Assembly: GCA_014138645.1 (NCBI GenBank)
Contig: JACJIB010000005.1
Coordinates: forward strand, 186,001-250,000
DNA: 64,000 nt
Direction of reading: 5' to 3'
Origin: Methylorubrum thiocyanatum
Lineage (GTDB): Bacteria; Pseudomonadota; Alphaproteobacteria; Rhizobiales; Beijerinckiaceae
Position 1 is the first letter of the stretch; each line of letters starts with the position of its first letter. The notes below the pieces were generated by a model. It had not been told where the DNA came from, did no database searches, and saw only the letters and a program-made list of their open reading frames with translations. Positions 25,151 to 34,817 of this stretch are shown piece after piece. A program made the position numbers and the translations under genes.

Positions 25151-26703
25151 GCCGCCGCGCTCTTCGCGGCGCTCTCGGCGGCCTTCCGCGCGAGGTCGGA
25201 GCGGGCGAGATCGGCCTTGGCGATCTTACCGGTCGGCGTCATCGGCATCTCGGGTACGACGACAAGGACGAGTGGGTCGAGGTCGTAGGCGACCCGGCCG
25301 GTGATCGCGGCCTTCAGCGCCGCCGCATCGAGCACGGCGCCGGGCTGGGCCTGGGCGAAGGCCACCGGCCGCTGGCCGAGCGCCGGGTCGGGGACGCCGA
25401 CCAGGGCCGCCTGGGCCACGTTGGGCTGCGCCGAGAGCGCCTCCTCGACGTCGCGCGGATACCAGAGGCGCCCGGCCACCTCGACGAGTTCCGCCCGGCG
25501 GCTGCGCAGGGTCACGCAGCCTTCGGCATCGAGGAGCCCGAGATCGCCGGTACGCAGGTAGCCGCCGCGGGTGGCCGCCGCGGTCTTGTCCGGCTTGCCC
25601 CAGTAGCCGGCCATGAACCCGCCCGTCAGCGCGATCTCGCCGATCTCGCCCGGCGGCAGCACCCGGTCGTCGGGCCCGAGGATGAACACCTCCTTGTCGG
25701 GCAGCGGCGGCCCGACCCGCCCGAGCCGGGCGTCGTCCGGTTCCAGTTCCGGGTAGCCGAGGCCGACGAAGCCGCCGAGTTCGCTCTGGCCGTAGCTCTC
25801 GACCAGCGGCAGGCCGAGTTCGTCCCGCCACGCCGCCTTGAGCGTCGGCGGCACCGGCCCGCCGCCGGAGATGCCCAGGCGCAGCGACGGCGGGGGACCG
25901 CCCCGTCGGCGGGCCTCCTGCAGCACGTCGTCGAGGATCGGTGGGTTGGCAACGAGGCTGGTCGCCCCGCGGGCGGTGAGTGCATCGTAGCCGCCCTCCC
26001 GCGTCCAGAAGCGCATCACGTTGATCGCGGCCCCGACGGCGAGCGGCGGCAGCAGGTTGGCGACGAGCTGGTAGGAGCTGGAGAGCGCCGAGGGACCGAA
26101 CGAGACGTCGCCGGGCCGCAGCCGCAGCCGCTCGCCGATGCAGCGGGCGGCCCGGACGGTCGGCTCGTGGCGCAGGCAGGCGCCCTTCGGCTTGCCCGTA
26201 GTGCCGGAGGTATAGGAGAGATGGGCGATGGCGGTCTCGTCGCCGGGATCGGGCGGCGCCGGCAGGCCGGCCGCCAGCATCACCGGCAGGGAGAGCGCGC
26301 CGTCCTGCGCACCATCCATGCAGAGGCGGGCGCGCACCGTGCCGGTGGCGGCGCAGGCCGCGGCGACCTGCGCCTCCATGTCGTGGGTGTAGACCACCGC
26401 GCTCGGCGTGTGGTCGGCGAAGTAATCGGTGAGTTCGTCGGCGAATTTCACGTTCACCAGGGCGGCGATGGCGCCGATCCGCCAGGCTCCCAGCATCGCC
26501 ACGATGTAGTCGAGCCCGTTATGGGCGAAGATCGTGACGCGCTCGCCCCGGCCCACGCCCGCATCGTGCAGGGCGCCGGCCATGCGCTCCATGGCATCGA
26601 CCGCACCGGCATAGGTCAGGCCGCGGTCGCGATCGACCCAGTGGAAGGCGGGCCGGTCGGGATGGCGCTCGGCGCCGAGCGTGAGGAGACGATGCATCAG
26701 CAT
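25147..26703 (-). CDS. Acyl-AMP-forming ligase (class I adenylate-forming enzyme)
   Basis: ANL-superfamily acid-CoA ligase of 518 residues. Motifs: P-loop YTSGTTGKPKG around residue 170, ESYGQSELGG, YLRTGDLGLLD (the adenosine-binding Asp) and the C-terminal hinge and catalytic Lys in TPTGKIAKAD. This is the layout of benzoate- or medium-chain-acid-CoA ligases and of CaiC-like enzymes; the last 20 residues are an alanine/lysine-rich extension. Its role would be activation of a carboxylic acid released by the oxygenases or hydrolases of the operon. The acid cannot be named from sequence. Confidence 0.87.
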   Translation of the reverse strand: MLMHRLLTLGAERHPDRPAFHWVDRDRGLTYAGAVDAMERMAGALHDAGVGRGERVTIFAHNGLDYIVAMLGAWRIGAIAALVNVKFADELTDYFADHTPSAVVYTHDMEAQVAAACAATGTVRARLCMDGAQDGALSLPVMLAAGLPAPPDPGDETAIAHLSYTSGTTGKPKGACLRHEPTVRAARCIGERLRLRPGDVSFGPSALSSSYQLVANLLPPLAVGAAINVMRFWTREGGYDALTARGATSLVANPPILDDVLQEARRRGGPPPSLRLGISGGGPVPPTLKAAWRDELGLPLVESYGQSELGGFVGLGYPELEPDDARLGRVGPPLPDKEVFILGPDDRVLPPGEIGEIALTGGFMAGYWGKPDKTAAATRGGYLRTGDLGLLDAEGCVTLRSRRAELVEVAGRLWYPRDVEEALSAQPNVAQAALVGVPDPALGQRPVAFAQAQPGAVLDAAALKAAITGRVAYDLDPLVLVVVPEMPMTPTGKIAKADLARSDLARKAAESAAKSAAA

Positions 26704-26742
26704 GGCGGGGCTCCGGTCAGGGGAGGCGGGTGATCGTCGGCC

Positions 26743-27330
26743 TCACAGCCGCTCCATCCGGGTGCGCACCCGCTCGATGAAGGCGCGGCGGCGGGCCTCG
26801 GGGGCGACGTTCAGGTGGTAGAGCGCGAGATACTCGGCGCGGGCCCGGCGCGCGGCGAACCAGCGGAGGTAGCGCGTCACCATCCGGCGGGGCGGATCCT
26901 GCATCGCCAGCGCCATCCAGCGCGGGCGGCCGTAGGTGACGACGCCAACGATCCGTTCCAGCGAGTCGAGGGTCGGCCGGACGTGCCGCGGATCGGAGAG
27001 GTCGAAGGCGACGCCCGGCATCATCAGCCGGTCGATGAAGCCCTTGAGCATGGCGGGCGGTCCGAAGCACCAGGTCGGAAACTGCACCACCAGCATCTGC
27101 GCCGCACGCAGCCGCGCGACGTAATCCTCCAGCCCGCGCTGGTTCACCGTCACGTCGTGGTAGTGGCGCCGCCCCTCCGCGGTCAGGACCGGATCGAAGC
27201 CCTCGGCGTAGAGGTCGAGCAGGTCGATCTCGTGCCCGGCCCGCGCCAGCCCATCGAGGGCAGCCGCGCGGATCGCCCCGTGAAAGCTCTCCGGAAGCGG
27301 GTGGCAGTAGAGGTAGAGGATGCGGGCCAC
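26743..27330 (-). CDS. Flavodoxin-fold NAD(P)H oxidoreductase
   Basis: FMN/FAD flavodoxin-fold reductase of 195 residues (NQO1/KefF/MdaB family). Start LYLYCHPLPESFHGAIRAAAL is the phosphate-binding loop, LVVQFPTWCFGPPAMLKGFIDR contains the family WCFG-like flavin motif, and MPGVAFDL the next conserved loop. It may supply electrons to the Rieske oxygenase in the same operon, since no ferredoxin or ferredoxin reductase gene is nearby, or act as a quinone reductase on a pathway intermediate. Both roles are inference. Confidence 0.85.
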   Translation of the reverse strand: MARILYLYCHPLPESFHGAIRAAALDGLARAGHEIDLLDLYAEGFDPVLTAEGRRHYHDVTVNQRGLEDYVARLRAAQMLVVQFPTWCFGPPAMLKGFIDRLMMPGVAFDLSDPRHVRPTLDSLERIVGVVTYGRPRWMALAMQDPPRRMVTRYLRWFAARRARAEYLALYHLNVAPEARRRAFIERVRTRMERL

Positions 27331-27335
27331 GGCGG

Positions 27336-28706
27336 TCAGGCCCCCTGTGCGGCGGGCGTGAAGGTCCGCATCTTTCCCGGGTTCATCAGGCCCATCGGAT
27401 CGGTGAGCCGCTTGAAGCCGAGCTGATCGGTCTCCGCCCGCTTGTGCCGGGTGCCGTCCTCCAGGGTGTAGACGTGCGGGTTGGCGATCGAGACGCCGCG
27501 CGCCTCGTGCGCCTCGATGATGTGGTTCAGCCGCTCCGCGTCGGTGAACTTCAGCAGCGGGATGCCGGCATAGGTGAGCCGGCCGGCGAACTCGATGAGT
27601 TCGAGATGCGGCACGATCTCGTCGGGAAACAAGGCCGCCATCTCGGCGACGCTCTCCATCAGCCCGTCGGCCGGGTGGAGACTCTGGAGATAGGTCCAGC
27701 TCCGGTCAGTCTTGAGCACCTGCAACGTGGTGTGGTTCCAGCTATACTCGTAGAGCGGCGTGTGGCCCGGTGAATCGTCGAGCGGCGTCTCCAGGGTGAT
27801 CGTGCCGCCCGCGCGCGCCGCCCGCGCCCGGAAGGCGGGCAAGCTCGCCTCCGACACCATCGCGATCAGGATCGCCTGCCCCGGCGGGCACTGCGCCCGC
27901 AGCGGCGTGAACCATTGCGGCAGCGGCCAAGCGATCGGCGTGATGAGCTTCTTGGTGATGGCAGGATCGCGGCCGACCGCCAGCCCGACCTCGGCGGCCG
28001 TCAGAAAGTCGTCGAAGGCGACGATGACGTCGATCCAGGGATGGACCGGCGCCAGCGGCATCTCCAAAGCGGTGACGATGCCGGTGGTGCCGTAGGCGTG
28101 GGCCACGCCGTTGACCGCGTCGCCGGTCAGTTCGAGCACCCGCGGTTCCGGCTCCAGCGTCACCACGCGGGCGGCGCGGATGTTGCCGCGCTCGCGCAAC
28201 TGGCCGTAATTCACCGAGCCGATCCCGCCCGAACCGCCGGCGACGAAGCCGCCGATGCTCGCCGTGCGCTTGGTCGAGGGATGCATCCGGATCTCCTCGC
28301 CGCCCTCGGCGAGGAGGGCGTCGAGGCGGTTCATGCGGAGGCCGGGGCCGGTGCGCACCGCGCCGTCGCGCTGCCACTCGACCCGGTCGAGCCCGGAGAC
28401 GTCGAGCACCACGCCCCCGTGCAGCGGCACCGCCTGCCCGTAATTGCCGGTGCCGCCGCCGCGGACGGTGAGCGGCACCCGGTGCCGGGCGCAGGCCGCG
28501 GCGACCGCGATCACTTCTGCCTCGCTCGCCGGCTCGGCGACGAGGTCGCCGGACAGGCCCTTCAGTTCGGCGTCGAGAACGGGGGAGTACCAGAAGAAGT
28601 CGCGCGAGCGCTTGCGCACCCGCGCCGGCTCCTCGACCAGGACGACGCGGCCGGACAGGTCCGCCTTGAGCGCGGCGAGGGCGTCGGGGGAGGGATGGGC
28701 CGCCAT
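27336..28706 (-). CDS. FAD-linked oxidase (PCMH type, glycolate-oxidase-like)
   Basis: FAD-dependent oxidoreductase of 456 residues with an N-terminal PCMH-type FAD domain: VPLTVRGGGTGNYGQAVPL is the flavin diphosphate loop, and STKRTASIGGFVAGGSGGIG the second FAD motif. The C-terminal half ends GLMNPGKMRTF, the signature of the glycolate/lactate oxidase and vanillyl-alcohol oxidase group. These enzymes oxidise alcohols or hydroxy acids. Five bases separate it from the reductase gene and one from the 2OG-oxygenase-type gene. No membrane anchor. Confidence 0.87.
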   Translation of the reverse strand: MAAHPSPDALAALKADLSGRVVLVEEPARVRKRSRDFFWYSPVLDAELKGLSGDLVAEPASEAEVIAVAAACARHRVPLTVRGGGTGNYGQAVPLHGGVVLDVSGLDRVEWQRDGAVRTGPGLRMNRLDALLAEGGEEIRMHPSTKRTASIGGFVAGGSGGIGSVNYGQLRERGNIRAARVVTLEPEPRVLELTGDAVNGVAHAYGTTGIVTALEMPLAPVHPWIDVIVAFDDFLTAAEVGLAVGRDPAITKKLITPIAWPLPQWFTPLRAQCPPGQAILIAMVSEASLPAFRARAARAGGTITLETPLDDSPGHTPLYEYSWNHTTLQVLKTDRSWTYLQSLHPADGLMESVAEMAALFPDEIVPHLELIEFAGRLTYAGIPLLKFTDAERLNHIIEAHEARGVSIANPHVYTLEDGTRHKRAETDQLGFKRLTDPMGLMNPGKMRTFTPAAQGA

Positions 28707-28707
28707 C

Positions 28708-29679
28708 TCAGGCCCGCGCCGTCAGGTCCATCGAAGCCCGCAGCTTCGAGAGGATGTATTCGCCCGCCTTGACCGGCTCGTAGCGCGGCGGGTTGGCGGC
28801 GTCGCAGCAGCTCGGCAGGCAGGCGACCTCGGAGCCTTCGTTGGGGGCGGTGAAGGCCACCATCGAAAGCCGCGCGGACGAGCCGGTCAGCCCACGGTCG
28901 GGGTTCGACACCCGGTGCAGGGTCGAGCGCCAGCGCTCGTTGGTCCAGCGGGCCAGGAGGTCGCCGACATTGATGACGAAGGAATCCGGCACCACCCCGG
29001 CCTCGAACCAGGTGCCGTCGCGGTCGGCGACTTGGAGGCCGCCCGGCGCCGCATCCTGCCGCAGGATCGTCAGACCGCCGTAATCGTGGTGCACGCCGTA
29101 GCGGAGCTGCCCCGGCATCGGCGGCTCGGCCTGGTCGGGATAGTGGACGAAGCGCAAGGTCAGCGCCGGATCCGCGAACCAGGGCGCGAAGTAGTCCTGC
29201 GGCAGGTCGAGGGCGAGCGCCGACAATTCGGTGAGCTGCCCGGTGAGCCGCAGGATCGCGTCGCGCCACGCCTCGACGAGGCCGCGCAATTCGGGCGGCT
29301 CGGCGGGCCAGATGTTGGGGCGCGCCGCGGCTCCCTCGCGGTGCGGCGCGTTGAAGACCAGCGCCTCGCACAGGTCGGGCGGCGTCTCGCCCTGAAGCGT
29401 CCGGGCGACGCTCTCGATGCCGACCGGCAGGTAGCCCCGGCCCTTGGTCTTCTCCGGCGCCGCGTCGCGGCTCTTCACGGAGAGCGGCTGCGCGAAGTAG
29501 CGCTTCATCGTGTCGTAGACGTCGTTCGCCAGACGCTCGGGGATGCCGTGGCCGACGACGACGGCGAAGCCCGTCGTCTCGAGGGCATGCCCGAAGGCGC
29601 GCCCGACACCCGCCCGCGCGGCGGCATCGCCGTGGATGAACGGGGCGATGTCGACGATCGGAAGATCCGCCTGCCGCAT
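28708..29679 (-). CDS. Isopenicillin-N-synthase-family 2OG/Fe(II)-type oxygenase
   Basis: Non-haem iron oxygenase of 323 residues. The iron triad is His197, Asp199 (GVHHDYGGLTIL) and His255 (TLHRVSNPD), and the 2-oxoglutarate or substrate carboxylate motif R-x-S is at 270-272 (ARLSMVAF). The N-terminal DIOX_N-like part starts LPIVDIAPFI. Such enzymes hydroxylate, desaturate or close rings. It is the second oxygenase in the operon together with the Rieske protein. Substrate unknown. Confidence 0.88.
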   Translation of the reverse strand: MRQADLPIVDIAPFIHGDAAARAGVGRAFGHALETTGFAVVVGHGIPERLANDVYDTMKRYFAQPLSVKSRDAAPEKTKGRGYLPVGIESVARTLQGETPPDLCEALVFNAPHREGAAARPNIWPAEPPELRGLVEAWRDAILRLTGQLTELSALALDLPQDYFAPWFADPALTLRFVHYPDQAEPPMPGQLRYGVHHDYGGLTILRQDAAPGGLQVADRDGTWFEAGVVPDSFVINVGDLLARWTNERWRSTLHRVSNPDRGLTGSSARLSMVAFTAPNEGSEVACLPSCCDAANPPRYEPVKAGEYILSKLRASMDLTARA

Positions 29680-29691
29680 GGATGCGCTCCG

Positions 29692-30663
29692 TCAGGGTTG
29701 GGCGAGGAAGTCGAGCGTGTAGGCTTGGCGGACGTCGAGCGAGGCCGGGTAGAGGCCGGCCTGGGTCATGACCTCGAAGAACGAGCGCCAGCGCGCCTCC
29801 GTCATCGCGCCCAGGCCGAGCCGGGCCGCGTCGCCGCCCTCGACGAGGCCGCGCCGCTTCATCTGGTCCATCTTGAAGCGGAACAGCTCTTCGCCGCCGG
29901 TCGGAACCAGGGCGAGCACCGCCCGCATGGCGGGCTCGTAATCGCCGGCCATGCAGGCCTCCCAGCCCTTCCGGCTCGCCTCGACGAAGGCCCGGACGAG
30001 CTTCGGCTTGGCGGCGATGAAGGCGTCGGTGGCGAAGATCGAGGTGGCGTAGTTGTCGTAGCCGTAATCGGCCAGCAGGATCGAGACCGGCGGCTCGGGC
30101 AGCGCCTTGCCGAGCAGGGCCGCGTCCTCGGTGATGTAGCCCTGCTGCACCGCCCGCTTGTCGGCAAGGAAGGGAGCGGCGGAATAGGCGAACGGCCGGA
30201 GCTGGTCGTCGGTGAAGCCGTAGCGTGCCTTGAGGAACTGCCAGAACTCGTTGCGCGAGAAGCCGCCGACCATGATCGGCCGGCCCTTCAGGTCCTCCAG
30301 CCGGGCGACGCCCTGGCCGGCATGGGCCACCAGCGTCTGCGGGTCCTTCTGGAAGAAGGCCGCCACGGTGCGCGCCTTGATGCCCTTGGCGACGAGGTTG
30401 AGCGTGGTGAAGCTCGACCCCATGCCCATGTCGAGTTCGCCCGAGGCGACGAGCAGCGGCATGTTGACGTTGGGGTTGCCCGGTCTCAGCTCGACATCGA
30501 GCCCGGCCCGCTCGTAGAGGCCCGTCGCCCTGGCCTGGAAGAAGCCGCAATGCTCGGCCTCCGGCACCCAGTTGAGGCCGAACGAGACCTTGTCGAGGGC
30601 GAGCGCCGGCGAGGCCGCGAGGGCGGCGAGCATCGCGAGGAATGCGGCGAGACGAACCATCAT
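29692..30663 (-). CDS. Thi5/NMT1-type ABC importer substrate-binding protein (second of the operon)
   Basis: Periplasmic binding protein of 323 residues with a Sec signal (MVRLAAFLAMLAALAASPALA) and the mature start VSFGLNWVPEAEHCGFFQA, typical of the NMT1/Thi5-like family whose known members bind thiamine precursors, pyrimidines, nitrate or taurine. The start overlaps the Rieske gene by four bases (ATGA). It shares the pattern YxxAGLDVE-RPGNP with the other binding protein of this operon (33.5 kb) but is clearly a different protein, so one permease pair may serve two binding proteins of different specificity. Confidence 0.87.
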   Translation of the reverse strand: MMVRLAAFLAMLAALAASPALALDKVSFGLNWVPEAEHCGFFQARATGLYERAGLDVELRPGNPNVNMPLLVASGELDMGMGSSFTTLNLVAKGIKARTVAAFFQKDPQTLVAHAGQGVARLEDLKGRPIMVGGFSRNEFWQFLKARYGFTDDQLRPFAYSAAPFLADKRAVQQGYITEDAALLGKALPEPPVSILLADYGYDNYATSIFATDAFIAAKPKLVRAFVEASRKGWEACMAGDYEPAMRAVLALVPTGGEELFRFKMDQMKRRGLVEGGDAARLGLGAMTEARWRSFFEVMTQAGLYPASLDVRQAYTLDFLAQP

Positions 30664-31733
30664 GCGACCCTCTCGTGCGGCATCAGCGTCGGGGCCACGG
30701 GCACCGAGACCGCCGGCACCGCCTCGGACACCTCCTCCTCGCCGTGCGCCTGCAGGGCTGCCAGCAGGCGGCGGCGCATGATCATGCCGGGACGGTCGGA
30801 GGGCATGTGGCTCTCGACCTTGCGGCTCATGTCGACCGTGGCGTCCGGGTCGGTCGATTCGAGGATGTCGCGATCCTCCTCGACGATCACCGCGTCCCAG
30901 GCGATCAGCGCGTCCGTCGAGCAATCCTCCTCGCGGTCGTTGCGGTAGAGGATCTGCGCGAGCCGGATCGTGCCGTCGTCGATGGGCGTCGCCGAGTTGA
31001 AGATGATGTGCCGCAGGCCCGACGGATACTCGATGTCGAGCCGGCGGCAGAACGGCATGAACCACTTGTTGCGCATGTGGCGCCGGGTGGTCGGCTCGGT
31101 GGTGCCGGTGATGCGGTGGGCCATCGGCGGGTTGGCGATGGTGATGATCGTCTCCGCCTCGAAGCCGTCCTCGGTCTCGATGATCTCGTACTTTTCCGGG
31201 ATCGGCTGGCTGATCTGCCCGAACGTGTTCTGGTGCACGAAGGCGAAGTGCGCGTTGTCGAAGGAATTCTCCATCAGGCGCAGGGGCGAGGTCTTCCACA
31301 CGTCGTGGAATTGCTGGATGCGCCGGTAGCCGGGCATCGTGTCCTCGGGGATCTCGGGGATCGCCGCGTAGGGCTCCTCCAGGCAGACCCAGGCGTAGCC
31401 GTACTTCGCGGTGCAGTGGTAGCTCTTCACCGCGAGCCGCGGCACGACCTGCTCCGGGCTGAATTGCGGGATGCGGGCAAGCGCGCCGTGCCGGTCATAG
31501 GCCCAGCCGTGATAGCCGCACACGATCAGGCCGTCCTCACACCAGCCCTTGGAGAGCCGGGCGGTGCGGTGGCAGCAGCGGTCCATCATCGCGGCGGGCT
31601 CGCCCTCGCCGTCGAGGAACAGCACGATCCGCTCGCCCATCAGCGTGAAAGGCTTGGGACCGTCCGCGAGGTCGGACAGGCGCAGCGTCGCGTACCAGTA
31701 GTGGCGCCACAGCTTCTGTCGGGTCGTCAGCAT
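30660..31733 (-). CDS. Rieske non-haem iron oxygenase, alpha subunit
   Basis: Oxygenase of 357 residues. The Rieske 2Fe-2S ligands are Cys53/His55 (DRCCHRTARL) and Cys72/His75 (VCGYHGW). The mononuclear iron site is in MENSFDNAHFAFVHQ (Asp158, His161, His166). WRHYWYATLRLSDL near the start and YKYGYAWV-like KYGYAWVCLEE are typical of demethylase and ring-hydroxylating enzymes of the single-component-alpha class. The ATG is behind GGAGAG; the longer upstream frame is not needed. A beta subunit, ferredoxin and dedicated reductase are absent nearby. N- or O-dealkylation or ring hydroxylation of the imported compound is likely. Confidence 0.88.
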   Translation of the reverse strand: MLTTRQKLWRHYWYATLRLSDLADGPKPFTLMGERIVLFLDGEGEPAAMMDRCCHRTARLSKGWCEDGLIVCGYHGWAYDRHGALARIPQFSPEQVVPRLAVKSYHCTAKYGYAWVCLEEPYAAIPEIPEDTMPGYRRIQQFHDVWKTSPLRLMENSFDNAHFAFVHQNTFGQISQPIPEKYEIIETEDGFEAETIITIANPPMAHRITGTTEPTTRRHMRNKWFMPFCRRLDIEYPSGLRHIIFNSATPIDDGTIRLAQILYRNDREEDCSTDALIAWDAVIVEEDRDILESTDPDATVDMSRKVESHMPSDRPGMIMRRRLLAALQAHGEEEVSEAVPAVSVPVAPTLMPHERVA

Positions 31734-31799
31734 GGAAGCTCTCCGTGGTGATGCCCGGCGTGAAGCCCTCCGGCATGGTTTCAAGGGGATCGGGGTGGG

Positions 31800-32590
31800 T
31801 CAGGCGCGCTCGGGATCGCCCCAGGAGCCGAGCGCGAGGCGGCTCAGGCCGCTCATGGCGAGGAACAGCAGGATGCCGGCGAGCGTGATCAGCGAGAGCG
31901 CGGCGAACATCCGCGGGATGTCGAGCTGGAAGCCGGCCTGAAGGATCTCGTAGGCAAGGCCCGCGCTGCGGCCTCCGGTGCCGGCGACGAACTCCGCCAC
32001 CACCGCGCCGATCAGGGCGAGCCCCGAGGAGATGCGCAGCCCCGCGAAGAAGTAGCCGAGCGCACTCGGGATGCGCAGGCGCAGGAGCGTCTGCATCCGG
32101 CTCGCGCGGTAGACCCGCATCAGGTTGGACAATCCCGGATCGACGCTGCGCAGGCCGACCGTGGTGTTCGAGATCACGGGGAAGATCGCGATGATCGTGG
32201 CGCAGATGACGAGCGCGACCTGGGTGTCGCGCACGAGGATGATGATGAGCGGGGCCACCGCCACCACGGGCGTCACCTGCAGCATCACCGCGTAGGGGAA
32301 GAAGCCGCGCTCGATGAAGCGGCTCTGCACGAACAGGAAGGCGACGAGCGTGCCGAGCACGGTCGAGAGCGCGAAGGCGATCAGCGTCACCCGCAGCGTG
32401 CTCCACAGGGCCCGCAGCAGGTCCGGTCCGTTCTGGACGAGCGAGGCGGCGATCACGGACGGCGCCGGGAACAGGTAATCGGGGATGGCGAAGCCGCGGC
32501 AGGCGGCCTCCCACAGGCCCAGCACGAGGATCCCGACGAGGAGGGGCGGCAGCGCCGCCTGGACGCGAGGATCCTGGATCAGCGGCCGCT

Positions 32591-32594
<4 letters not shown>
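31800..32594 (-). CDS. NitT/TauT-type ABC importer permease
   Basis: Inner-membrane permease of 264 residues with five to six hydrophobic segments and the BPD-type EAA loop as GVYRASRMQ-like RVYRASRMQTLLRLRIPSAL. LGLWEAACRGFAIPDYLFPAPS near the N-terminus is typical of this group. Overlaps the ATPase gene by four bases. A 66-base gap separates it from the Rieske gene, with no visible terminator. With one ATPase and one permease gene the importer would be a homodimer in the membrane. Confidence 0.9.
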
Positions 32595-33495
<901 letters not shown>

Positions 33496-33499
<4 letters not shown>

Positions 33500-34482
33500 T
33501 CAGCCTTCGCTGAGAGGACGGGCATGAAATCGAGGGTGAAGGCCCGCTTCCAGTCCGTGGAGGCTTTGAGCAGCCCGGCCTCGACGAGGTAGTCGTAGGA
33601 CGCCTTCCAGCGCGCCTCCGTCATCGTGCCGATGGCGACGTTCTCCTCGCCGCCGAGCACCTTGAGCGCCTTCATCCGCGCGATGCCGAAGGCGATCTGG
33701 TTGTCGCTCATCTTCGGGTTGGCCGCCTTGATCAGGGCGTTGGCGGGGGCCGGGTTCGCCATGTAGCTCTTCCAGCCCTCCATGGAGGCGGCCACGAACT
33801 TGCGCATCGCCTCCGGCTTGCCCTCGGCCAGCTTGCGCGTCGTCACGATCGTGGTCCCGTAGGGCGGGTAGCCGTCCTTGGCGAAGAGGAAGAAGTTGAC
33901 GGGGACGCCCTTCTCCTGCGCCTGGAACGGCTCCGAGGAGGGATAGGCCTGCTGCACGACGGTCTTGTCGGCGAAGAAGGGCTGCAGGTTGAAGGTGTAG
34001 GCCCTCACCTGACCGTCCGAGAGCGCGTATTTCTTCTTCAGCCAGGGCCACCACGCCGTCATGCCGGCCGAGGAGACGAGGATCGTCTTGTCCTTGACGC
34101 CCGCGAGCGAGGTCACGTCGTCGTGGGTCATCATCCCCTGGAGGTCGTACTGGAACGAGGCCGCCACGGTGACGGCGGGCAGGCCCTTCTCGACCGCCTG
34201 AAGCACCTGGATGTCGTAGCCCATGATCGCGTCGGCCTCGCCCGCGAGCAGGAGCTGCATGCCGTTGACCTGCGGCCCGCCCATGCGGATCTCGACGTCG
34301 AGCCCGGCCTTCTCGTAGAGGCCGGTGGCCTTGGCCTGATAGAAGCCGCCGTGTTCGGCCTGGGCGTACCAACTCGTCAGGAAGACGATCTTGTCCGCGG
34401 CCCGCGCAGGCCCGGCCATCGCCAGCGCCAGGGTCGCCGCCAGAAGGGTGGAGGCCCCCGTATCGAATCGGATCGACCGCAT
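33496..34482 (-). CDS. Thi5/NMT1-type ABC importer substrate-binding protein (first gene of the operon)
   Basis: Periplasmic protein of 328 residues with a signal peptide (TLLAATLALAMAGPARAA) and the mature start KIVFLTSWYAQAEHGGFYQ. Later landmarks are GLYEKAGLDVEIRMGG, GMTAWWPWLKKKY and KGYPP-like KDGYPPYGTT. The ATG at this position starts a normal signal; the frame is open upstream but has no ribosome site there. It is the first gene of the eleven-gene minus-strand operon and lies divergent from the LysR gene across 335 bases, the usual layout for a LysR-controlled operon. Confidence 0.88.
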
Positions 34483-34817
34483 CGGTGATGGTCCCCCGCC
34501 GCGATTCCTGTTCGGTCCCGAGGCATGGACCATGCCGCGCCGGATCCGTTCGGGTTGTGCGGTGTCAGAGAAACGGATGCAGTGCTGCGCGAAAAGCATC
34601 GTTTTCCGTGCGCAGCGCTCGCAGAATGCGCGCGCTGCCGTATGGTTGTGCGCTTGGTGAAGCCTTCGGCGCCGCCGCGTCCCGGCCTACCCGGGGTGCG
34701 CTCCGCAGGTGGGCGGCACGCGGGCTGACGAGGGGAGTTGGCAAGCTCCCTGCACAAGGCCGGCGACGCATCGCGCCGGGCGCGCGCGATGGCCCAGGGG
34801 TGGAGACCGCGACTCCC
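34483..34817. promoter_or_regulatory. Divergent control region between the catabolic operon and its LysR regulator
   Basis: Two dyads stand out. GGCATGGACCATGCC at 34522-34536 is a perfect 15-base palindrome; on the minus strand it also has a weak GG-N10-GC frame (CGGCATGGTCCATGCC) that would start transcription about 28 bases before the operon. A larger interrupted dyad at 34581-34619 has arms AGTGCTGCGC and GCGCAGCGCT (one mismatch) around an inner GAAAA...TTTTC. No classical TPP riboswitch core was found. Which site binds the LysR protein cannot be told from sequence. Confidence 0.5.

Noticed and set aside
28444..30948. Very long plus-strand ORF of over 800 codons opposite the catabolic operon
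   Set aside because: It runs antisense to four genes with intact active-site motifs, is Arg/Gly/Glu-rich without any family feature, and is a by-product of high G+C at third positions. The same holds for the other long antisense frames in the window.
34483..34817. A thiamine pyrophosphate riboswitch in front of the Thi5-type importer operon
   Set aside because: I looked for the CTGAGA and ACCTGATC-type core elements and found none in the divergent region.
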